DNA of 34,228 nucleotides from Chara braunii. Taxonomy: Eukaryota; Streptophyta; Charophyceae; Charales; Characeae. Below are positions 19,229-26,616 of this stretch, piece by piece. The position numbers and the translations under genes are program-made. The notes under the pieces were generated by a model. It saw only the letters and a program-made list of their open reading frames with translations. It searched no databases and was not told where the DNA came from. The DNA is taken from assembly GCA_003427395.1 (NCBI GenBank), contig BFEA01000324.1, positions 492,393 to 526,620 on the forward strand, written 5' to 3'. The stretch's first letter is position 1, and each line of letters begins with the position of its first letter.

Positions 19229-21204
19229 TGGAATCTCACAGTACCACTATGAGTTGGTGGTACGGGAGGAGGAGATGGAAGGGAGGGAAATTGGTAGTGA
19301 TAACGACGAAGCCGAGGAATATGAAGTATTGCGTGTTATACGTAGTGGGGTAATCGGGGCACCTTGGATCACTGGTTATGGCACAGCGAAACTCCCTGGG
19401 GCACAATCGGTTTTCGGTTAGGCAGGGACATTCGGTGCGTCTCTGTCTAAGATATTCTCTTACCCAAGGTTCGAAGTACTCTGAGGCCTCTGTGTACGTC
19501 ATCTTGTCATCGTGGTGTAGTGAAAGTCTTTCGCACGTATCTAAGAGGATTTCCCGATATGGTATCGGAAATTCCTACCTGCGCAGGTGCATGAAAGAAG
19601 GAAAATTTCCCCGCCTACCGTAGGTGCCAGGTTCGTTAATGATCGCGAATTGCCGCGCGTGGATACATGTGGGTTGCGCAGATCAGATCGCGCTTACACG
19701 TATCCGCACGGGATGTTCGCTTGTACCCGAGAAAGGTGAGAGTTTAATTTTTCATGTAAAATCACCACATGTCATGGGCGACTACCCAATCATCTAATCA
19801 CTCACTAATCCCACAAACAGTCATTTTCGAACATGCAAGGTGTCATCACACATCAGACATCACAACAATATCAGAACTCCCTATTACAGCGGGTCAAGGT
19901 GACATCAATGATGAGGACTAGGCAAAAAAGACAACATATCATTTCTTCATCGCAACGCAACATCTAGGCAATGAAACACTCAGTAGGAAGGATTATAGCT
20001 AATTACAGGTGGACACAGGCCGAAGCCGAGACAAAATGCCGAGAACAACAAAAAAACGAGCGAATTACCTAAAGCCGAGATCAAAATTTATATACACAAG
20101 TTGGGAAGAAAAGACACAGAAAATTAAAAATCCACGTTCATCAACCTCAACTCTCTCTCTCCCTCTCTCTCTCCGATGCGGACAGTTCGTCGTCACACAC
20201 CAACCCACGAAGTCGTCACCCCACTTAGTCCTCCTGCACCCGTCAGGTTCGCCCACGCTTTACAGTCCGTCGTAGCCCCACACGTCGACCTCGCGCATTC
20301 GGCACCAGCTCGTCGGGTCGCCCAACTCCCACTTCAACTCACCTCTTACTTCGCTCATGAGCCGACCCTCACTGATCGCGCTACCCCGAACTTCCTAGAA
20401 CTGGTTAAGAGAGATATCTAACCACGCAACCGGAATTTATAGCGTGCATGCATGCGCGAAGAACACGGAATTGTAAGGGCTTAGAAAGGAGATTAGGAGA
20501 GGGAGCGCCTACGTTCTGCATGGCCAGACCGTGGCGTGGGGGACGCACCCACTCTCCACGCATTGATCCGAGCATGCAGGCCGCGGGCTAACTAGGCACA
20601 ACAAAAGGGAAAGAGAGAGCGGGAAAGACAAAGCTCAAGAAGAAAGATACATTTACAATGGCGCCCGCCCAAAATTACAGTTACTTGCAAGATTAAGGGC
20701 GCCGACTAATCAGAGCTCCGTTGCAGCCGCAAAAAGAAGCGCGCAAGCACAAGCAGTGCGAGGCAAAAGAAATCCCGAATTCCTAAATTCCTAAACTTAT
20801 TGCAAAAGGAATTTCTAATAAAACGCAAATTCGGAAAAGAAAGTCCGAAATCTCGAAAGCCATCGGGGCTCGACAAGATTGAAAAGGAAAATTCGAAAAG
20901 AACAAAGCAAAATTCCCGCGCGATCTCCGTGCCTAAAATCCGACAGCCGGAACAAAAAAGAGACGGCGTCAACCATTATTACTTGCGCGCTCATCGGCAC
21001 ACCACTCAACCAATCATCCCAGAAATTGCCCAGCCTTGAACCCAGCCATCCGAAAAGAAGCGACGTAAAAAGACGAAAAAACGAGGTCACCGATGCAACT
21101 TCCCCTCAATCCCAATCTCCCGTAATTGGCCCATCCTTCCCATCTTAGGACCCCTCATTGTCATCGCGCAGAAAATCGCGCGGAGCAGAAATTGGTTCGT
21201 CACA
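19229..21204 (-). repeat. 5' LTR of the Ty3/Gypsy element (right copy)
   Basis: Matches 2835-4808. It carries the promoter for the element on the minus strand. A CT-rich patch lies near 20145-20175 and a GC-rich stretch near 20700-20760. No typical tRNA primer site follows its inner edge. Confidence 0.88.
20087..20094 (-). promoter_or_regulatory. TATA-box candidate in the 5' LTR
   Basis: The minus strand reads TATATAAA, conserved at 3692-3699 in the other LTR (same TATA core). A second candidate, GCTATAAATTC, lies upstream near 20437. Transcription would start roughly 30 nt downstream if the first is used. Inferred from sequence only. Confidence 0.4.
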
Positions 21205-21405
21205 GGTTCCCTTTAGGACAGCTCGCCCGTGGAACAGGAACCGTTGATGAGACTGAGACTTAGTACAATCTACGGTCGATGTCTGTCTGAACTAGGACCC
21301 TACAGACCGCGCATGGAACCAGGAACAATTGATGAGAGCGAGACTTAGGGCATACTCACACGGGGACCTATAATCCCAAAATCCCAAAAAAGAGGGTAGA
21401 AGGCC
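21205..21405 (+). repeat. Right flank with two copies of a flank repeat
   Basis: GGAAC-AGGAACCGTTGATGAG followed by CTGAGACTTAG occurs near 21230 and again, diverged, near 21315. The same sequence is at 2237 left of the element. Confidence 0.55.
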
Positions 21406-21612
21406 GGTCACACGGATCTACCAAAGTCCCAAATGTACTATTCCAGTGCCCATTTGTCAGCGGCCTGGGAAGCCGCGGGGCAAGGGATTTTGCGGTCACC
21501 TCTGGAGGTGACCGCAAACACCCTTTTTCATTTGTTGCGTTTTTCTTCAAAAATTGGCAAAAATTCGTTCACAAAAAGTTCTTGCACAATTAGTGGATGG
21601 CGCCGTGTGACC
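21406..21612. mobile_element. Possible small inverted-repeat element with internal hairpin
   Basis: GGTCACACGG at 21406 and its reverse complement ending at 21612 bound about 207 bp. Inside, 21489-21518 is a perfect hairpin: 14-bp arms (TTTGCGGTCACCTC) around 2 bases. No frame. Boundaries are tentative. Confidence 0.4.
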
Positions 21613-21708
21613 ATCCAAGTACCAAATCCCCATTTCTCCAGACGGCCCCGACCTTGTCCCATCTGAAAAGGCACAGCAGTGTGATGTGAACCATGCCCAA
21701 AACCCTAA

Positions 21709-22509
21709 ATCGGCCCTTCTCTAATTATCCTAAAAAAGGCAGTGTGGGTGGTGGAACCAGTGGGATATGGGTGGAAGCTAGACGGTAGCCCTCCTCAAAA
21801 CTGCCCTATAGTGCGTTATAAACCCAAGATTGGGGTGCAGCAGCAAAAGCAGAAGATCGCAAAGAAGCCTATTCTTACGGCGGAAAGACGAACAGCACTG
21901 TGTCAAAATGGGGGGGTACAAAGTTCAGACTTCTGGAAGTTATGGAAAGCTTTGAAGAAGGTTCCTTCCCGAAAACAAGCGGCGCTACAGTGGCTGCAAT
22001 CGCTACAAATTACCGCCTCGGCGACCTGGCTAAACACAAAAGGGATGGACATCCCAACCACCTGTATCAGGTGTGGTTGGGGTTGGGAAATTGCTTCCCA
22101 TCTTTGGTTCTTCTGCCCGCTCTCCAGAGAAATTTGGGAGTGGTGGAAAGAGAAATGGAAAAGCTTCCCTGGCTTCTCAGGGGACTGGGGGGAGGACTTT
22201 ATTCTGCATGCCAAATGGACTGGAAAAGGGGATTTCGGTGGTGGTGAAGGATACGCAGCACTGATCTGCAGAGGCATTATTTTTGAGGCAGTCTGGTCAG
22301 CAAGAAACGCCAAGGTGTTCAGCTCAGAATCTATAGTAGTACAACATTCTATCAACCAGATTAGAGCAGGGATTAGACTGGTAATTCGAGCTGACTGGAA
22401 AACTAAAAATCAGTGGTGGTTTTCCAAAACATGGGCGAAAAGTTCATCCTTTGCTTCTGTGTCTTCGGATGGTAATTTGCAGTTAGCTGATTGGTTGCTA
22501 CAGGACTAA
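21709..22509 (+). pseudogene. LINE ORF2 C-terminal fragment with zf-RVT domain
   Basis: An open frame without a credible start codon ends TAA at 22509. It reads FWKLWKALKKVPSRKQAALQ...TTCIRCGWGWEIASHLWFFCPLSREIWEWW, the zinc-binding region that follows reverse transcriptase in plant non-LTR elements (C-x2-C...H...C). The remaining C-terminus (RGIIFEAVWSARNAKVF) also fits LINE proteins. The RT and endonuclease are absent, so the copy is 5'-truncated, as is normal for LINEs. Confidence 0.82.
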
Positions 22510-22770
22510 CGGTGTAGGGCAAGGTTTCGATATGCCCAAGCTGGTCAAGAGGCAGGCCGTATTAGGCCACCATTTTAAAGTAGCAATGTAAGAGGTAGGC
22601 CAGGAAGGGACGCTGGACCCGGTTTCCAGCCTAACCTAGTCTGGACCTGCTTGGATAGTGACAATTGTGAGGGGAGTCGAGCTTGTGCTCGTAAGCTTAA
22701 GAGCTAGTCAGTGTGGATAGCTCTTCTTCTTCTTCTTCTTCTTCTTCTTTGTTTGTTTGTTTGTTTGTTT

Positions 22771-22813
<43 letters not shown>

Positions 22814-22815
22814 CC

Positions 22816-22847
<32 letters not shown>

Positions 22848-23140
22848 ACGGATGTCCCGAAGGACGATAGCTCTTCTTTTTACTGTGCTTCAAGATTATT
22901 CTTCTTTTTTTTTTGGAAGTGATATTGGAAAGGACGCTGGACCTCGTTTCCAGCATAGCTGAGGAGTTTTTCATTGGGCAGGTTATTCTGAAGATAGGAG
23001 CCTGGCTCGTAAGCGAAACTGGCTAAGGCTGTCAGGACAACTCCGGGTAGAATTGTGAGGTCCCCGGCCTCGTCCGGATATTATTTTTGTAATGACACAG
23101 TTAAAGCTTTCCAAAAAAAAGAAACAAAAAAAAAAAAAAT
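22510..23140 (+). mobile_element. LINE 3' untranslated region and poly(A) tail
   Basis: Follows the zf-RVT frame and ends TTTTTGTAATGACACAGTTA...CTTTCC and an A-rich tail (23113-23140), typical of plant LINE ends. A short segment (GACGCTGGACC..GTTTCCAGC) occurs twice, at about 22609 and 22934. A U6 retrocopy interrupts it at 22729-22865. Confidence 0.7.
22716..22878 (-). pseudogene. Truncated U6 snRNA retrocopy with poly(A) tail and target-site duplication
   Basis: On the minus strand, 22865 to 22814 reads the first about 52 nt of plant U6: GTCCTTCGGGACATCC...GGAACGATACAGAGAAGATT then AGCATGG, including an intact ACAGAGA box. It switches directly to about 42 adenines, then (CAAA)n and (GAA)n repeats. 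GATAGCTCTTCTT is present at 22716-22728 and 22866-22878, a 13-bp target-site duplication. The U6 5' end abuts the duplication exactly. This is the hallmark of retroposition by LINE machinery. The downstream two-fifths of U6 is missing. Confidence 0.9.
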
Positions 23141-23444
23141 TGCGGATTTGGGGTCGCCGAGTGTGCCCCCTGAGGGACATTGCACTCGTACATATTCTTT
23201 GGGACAATGATGTGTCGAGGCCCTCCGAGTAGATAGGAGGGAGCACAAAGGACAAGTGAATGACTTGAAGACTTTTCGGTTGTTCACGTGTATGTTGCAG
23301 CGAGGTGCGAAAACGTGGGCCTTGCTGTGTGGTGAGACGCGACCTCGCGCCGTTTGGGCGTATCCCTGGATACGGATCTCCGGCGGGATTGTTTCGCTTC
23401 GGGATTTCGCCATATCGGGCGTGAGTGTCGTCTTGGGCAGGGGA

Positions 23445-23476
<32 letters not shown>

Positions 23477-23914
23477 GTATTCACTGTGGCTCGTCGTCGT
23501 TATGTGAGTGTGCCCTCCGCGGAATTTCCAAAAGCGCGTATAGCGCGCCATTGATGAAGATTAACATATTATGTTCTTTGATGTATCTGACTTTATTTAG
23601 CGCCAAATTAGGTGCCCAAGACCACCTGTGACGGCATACTCAAACACAAGGACTTTTTTTACTTATTTATAGACGTAAATTGGGTTTAGATACATCCAGG
23701 TCGGACGTAAATGTGGTCTGATACATGTAAGATAGAGGTTGTGTGAGTACGCCCTGAAATCGGACGGCATCCCATCTCTTGGCGCTCTTTTATTAGCACG
23801 CGTTTTCGCGTCTTTCACGAGCTTCAGATCCCTTTGCCATGTCGCCACGCGCGGGCCTCAGGACACGCCCTCCCGTGAAGCTTCCTTCCAGGAGTGGTCC
23901 CAGCCCAGGCAAAC
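23141..23914. other. 770 bp without recognisable gene; poly(T) tract
   Basis: Contains about 25 thymines at 23452-23476. Short frames only. Similar phrases (GAGTGTGCCC, GAGTACGCCCTG) recur near 23160, 23507 and 23748, hinting at old related insertions. Confidence 0.5.
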
Positions 23915-23968
23915 GAAATGGCCCGTCCATTAAAAAAAAAAAAAAAAAAAAAAGAAACGGCCCGTCCA
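23915..23968 (+). mobile_element. Poly(A)-only insertion with target-site duplication
   Basis: GAAATGGCCCGTCCA (23915-23929) and GAAACGGCCCGTCCA (23954-23968) flank TT plus about 22 adenines. This is what an extreme 5'-truncated retroposon insertion leaves: only the tail was copied. Confidence 0.8.
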
Positions 23969-24062
23969 GCCGACACCAAACACGAGGCCTCGCACCAGTG
24001 CTTTTTTCTCCTTTTTTTTTTCCCGCCCCAACAGCGGTAGTCGGAGATGGGGTGGGGGTCCG

Positions 24063-24161
24063 GGGGCAAGGTCCCACTTGCGCAAATTAGGAGATTTCGG
24101 CCGTCGATCTATGCTATCTACGGTCAGTAGCTCTTAATTCGTGCAAGTGGGACCTAGCCCC
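24063..24161. mobile_element. MITE-like family A, copy 1
   Basis: 99 bp bounded by inverted repeats: GGGGCAAGGTCCCACTTGCG and, reverse-complemented, GGGGCTAGGTCCCACTTGCA. The core contains GGCCGTCGATC and CTACGGTCAG, shared in inverted form with the other copies. No coding capacity. Confidence 0.8.
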
Positions 24162-24230
24162 GGCAGAGACCACCGTTTCTTTTTTCTTTTGTTTTTTGCT
24201 TCCAACATCCCGCGCTTTTTCGTTCAACGC

Positions 24231-24341
24231 AGCATTTTGGATGGATACGGACCAAAAATTCGACATGTACGTAGAGAGCAATATGGACGAATACGTTCGA
24301 GTAAGTACAGCATTTTGGATGGATACGGACCAAAAATTCGA
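24231..24341 (+). repeat. Identical 33-bp direct repeats, 78-bp spacing
   Basis: 24231-24263 and 24309-24341 are identical (start AGCATTTTGGATGGATACGG). The 45 bp between contains a related ATGGACGAATACG. Either a tandem duplication or an insertion with an unusually long duplication. Confidence 0.8.
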
Positions 24342-24619
24342 ATGTTGTAGGGTGGCGCGAGACCCACGGAACGGTGGAAGAGTTGGATATCAAAGAAGAA
24401 GACATTAGGCGGGCTTAGGCCGAGCCCCTTTTAGGCCATAAATCTTAAAACATTGAGTGTCGAATAGCCAGTAGTACACTTCATTAGGATATTTCTGTGC
24501 CTTTCCTTACTCTTCCTAGTCACCTTCTCCCTCCTACCTGTAGTCTCCCCATATCCCTGCTTCTCTCCTTTACTCCTCAATTCCCCTCCGTCTGCTCTCT
24601 GGCTACCCCCCTGTGATCC
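24342..24619. other. No gene recognised
   Basis: Pyrimidine-rich sequence between the 33-bp repeats and family A copy 2. No frame of interest. Confidence 0.5.
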
Positions 24620-24719
24620 GGGGCCAAGTCCTACTTACCCGAAATCTCAACTTCTGACCGTAGATTTGGAAGATCAACGGCCCGACATGAAGAATCAGCG
24701 TAAGTGGGACTTGGCCCCC
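24620..24719. mobile_element. MITE-like family A, copy 2
   Basis: GGGGCCAAGTCCTACTTACC against reverse-complemented right end GGGGGCCAAGTCCCACTTAC. The core CTGACCGTAGAT...AAGATCAACGGC matches copies 3 and 4. Confidence 0.75.
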
Positions 24720-25250
24720 GGTAACCCCATCATCAGTCTTCTTCTCTGAGATCCCAGCTCAGTAATCAAAACCAGTTTTTGTAATCTCTCTTCTCTCTTA
24801 ATAGAGGCTTAGGTAAGGACATAGGAGCAGAGGATCAACAACAAGAATACGATTGATCCCCGGGTCGGACTGGTGCCGTAAAAAGCCAAAGAAGAAGACA
24901 TACATGCCTGGGCAAGCTTGGTGTTCTATCAGCAAGAGATAACCCGGTGGCCGCCCAACCCAGCATTGGCAGGACCTTGGCTGATGTTGTTGGTTGCTAT
25001 TCAGCAACAATATTGGCCATTAGAGACCGCCATGTGGGGTAGGGGGGGGATGAAGGCACAAAAAAGAAAAAGTGAAGTGATGATGGAGTTGGATCCCAAA
25101 CAAAAATGATGGGGTTGGTGATATGAATGAAACAGTGCATAGGGCGTCGCCCACGGGTCGCACAGCTCACCAATTGTGCTAAATGGAGGACGTATCTGTC
25201 CGTACAACTGGCAAAGATACACCCTCCCAGAAGTGCGGGCATTACACACT

Positions 25251-25253
<3 letters not shown>
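24720..25253. other. No gene recognised; retroposon-like fragments
   Basis: Mixed sequence before a 28-base poly(T). CATGCCTGGGCAAGCTTGGTG at 24903 resembles CATACCTGGGCATGCTTGGTG at 25387, so part of this stretch may be a relative of the element right of the poly(T). The end (25147-25253) partly resembles 29946-30030. Confidence 0.45.
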
Positions 25254-25281
<28 letters not shown>

Positions 25282-25600
25282 CCAAATGGAAATTTTAATG
25301 TTGAGGAGGCATCCAGCGACCTAGCTCAGTCGGTACCGCGCACAAGTGGATTTCAGGAGGTCTTGGGTTCAATCTCCACTGGCCTCATACCTGGGCATGC
25401 TTGGTGCCCGCCACCTAGAAAAAGCAGTCTCTGCTGATGTTCATAGGGGGAGGGGTAATCAGGGAGGCACAGCGACTGGCCGCTCAGATGATGCTCGGTC
25501 CCTCTGCTACTGGGTGCCCCCTGGCCGGTGTCCCCCACTGGGGGTTCCCTGAAGGCAATAAGGCCACCCTGGGCTGAAAAGGCCACCCGGTGTCAGATTA
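25254..25600 (-). mobile_element. Retroposon 3' end with poly(A) (minus strand), tRNA-like segment inside
   Basis: Read on the minus strand the sequence ends CATTAAAATTTCCATTTGG followed by 28 adenines (25281-25254), like a plant LINE or SINE tail. The 5' limit is unclear. On the plus strand 25314-25384 looks tRNA-derived (listed separately), so the tRNA-like unit is antisense to the tail. Confidence 0.5.
25314..25384 (+). other. tRNA-like sequence with A and B boxes
   Basis: TAGCTCAGTCGG (25322-25333) fits the pol III A box and GGGTTCAATCT (25365-25375) the B box, with about 32 nt between, normal for a tRNA. The acceptor and D stems do not pair well and no terminator follows. It is tRNA-derived (SINE-like) or a dead tRNA, not a confident tRNA gene. 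Confidence 0.5.
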
Positions 25601-25766
25601 GACACAAGATTGAAGACGAGGGAGGGAGAGGAGGTGAGGGGGGAGGGGCGCGAGCCCGCCAAGGCAAGAGATTGGGACAGTGGATTTGTGGATTCTTGTC
25701 TGTCGCTATCTCCCTGTCTCTCCAATTCGCCCCCATTGTCTCCTCCTTCCCCCCGGGAGCTACCCT

Positions 25767-25887
25767 TCTTCCCCCGAATACAACGCACGGTCATTCTAGC
25801 AGAATTTGGGGGTCATTATAGCAGAATTTGCGGTATCTTTCAGTCTAAATTCGGCTATAATGACCGTACGTTGTTTTCGGGGGAAGA
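25767..25887. mobile_element. MITE-like family B, copy 1
   Basis: About 35-bp inverted repeats: left TCTTCCCCCGAATACAACGC, right (reverse-complemented) TCTTCCCCCGAAAACAACGT, both continuing into ACGGTCATTMTAGC. Inside, GGTCATTMTAGCAGAATTTG is repeated in direct orientation. Abuts family A copy 3. Confidence 0.8.
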
Positions 25888-25984
25888 CCCTAGGTCCCAC
25901 TTGCACGAATTAAGAGATACTGACCGTAGATAGCAAAGATCAACGGCCGAAATCTCCTGACCGGCGCAAGTGGGACCTTGCCCC
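25886..25984. mobile_element. MITE-like family A, copy 3
   Basis: CCTAGGTCCCACTTGCACGA pairs with the right end GCGCAAGTGGGACCTTGCCC. The core has CTGACCGTAGAT and AAGATCAACGGCCG as in copy 2. Directly followed by copy 4. Confidence 0.8.
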
Positions 25985-26081
25985 GGGCTAGCTCCCACTT
26001 GCACGAACCGAGAGATATCAGCCGTAGATCACGAAGATCAACGGCGGAGATCTCTTAATCTGTGCAAGCGGAGTTAACCCC
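25985..26081. mobile_element. MITE-like family A, copy 4
   Basis: GGGCTAGCTCCCACTTGCAC and right end GTGCAAGCGGAGTTAACCCC. The core is CCGTAGATCACGAAGATCAA. It shares the CCCCGGG junction with copy 3, so the two lie head to tail without a spacer. Confidence 0.75.
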
Positions 26082-26445
26082 GGGGTCTCGTCCTCTCTCT
26101 ATTTCCATTTGCATCTCTCAAGGGCCTCTCCATTCCGCCTGTGCTGTCGCAGGAGGAGCTCGGAAATCTTATTTCAATTCAAATATGTGGCGTTGATCTG
26201 TGTGATCCACGGTTGTCCTTGTGCTTTCGCGGAAGCCCCGCGTGGCTTTTGATGCTCTCGTCGCACCCCACCCCGCTTCTTTCCCGCCAAACGCTCCCGC
26301 CTGTTTCTGGTTCGTCTCTCTTCCTGTCTCCGCCCCCCCTCCCCCTTGTGGGTTGTCTCTCGTGTTCTGTCCCACCTACCTGGTCGGGAATGTGAGCGAA
26401 CGCGCACAGGCCCGTGCACAGGCTGGTGTACGGAGGGAGATTTTG
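26082..26445 (+). promoter_or_regulatory. Upstream region of the annexin gene
   Basis: No gene. C/T-rich sequence leading to the TATA box. The promoter starts only about 360 bp from the family A/B cluster, so these elements may lie in or near regulatory DNA. Confidence 0.4.
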
Positions 26446-26452
26446 TATATAA
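26446..26452 (+). promoter_or_regulatory. TATA box of the annexin gene
   Basis: TATATAA lies 165 nt before the start codon. A start of transcription about 30 nt downstream would give a 5' untranslated region of about 135 nt, rich in C and T. Confidence 0.6.
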
Positions 26453-26616
26453 CGAACTGCACAAGAAGTTTGCGATCGGGGCAGAGCGAGCACAGGCGAC
26501 TTTTCTGCGCGTGTCAGTTTCTTGTGTGTTTACGCGTGAAGTAGCTGACTCGCATCTATTCTGCGGCTTCGTGTCCTCTTTCACCTTCCTCTCCTCCGTT
26601 CCATCCTCTCTCGGCT

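Larger units (their letters stand above)
2835..21204 (-). mobile_element. Decayed Ty3/Gypsy-type LTR retrotransposon with nested insertions
   Basis: Two direct repeats of about 1.97 kb bound a minus-strand coding series: gag, CCHC-like knuckle, aspartic protease, reverse transcriptase, RNase H, zinc fingers, integrase, extra 3' ORFs. Integrase after RNase H is the Ty3/Gypsy (Metaviridae) order. The LTRs begin TG and end CA on the minus strand. No matching 5-bp target-site duplication is visible (left flank GGCGA, right flank GGTTC). The body has several in-frame stops, gag frameshifts, a nested LTR element (13146-19119) and a fold-back insertion (8084-8274), so it cannot move by itself. Without those two insertions the element would be about 12.2 kb. 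Confidence 0.9.

Noticed and set aside
23452-23476. Another tail-only retroposon insertion at a poly(T) tract
   Set aside because: No flanking direct repeat could be found on the two sides.
24903-25406. LTR pair suggested by the shared GCCTGGGCAAGCTTGGTG-like phrase
   Set aside because: Similarity covers only about 20 bp, too short for LTRs.
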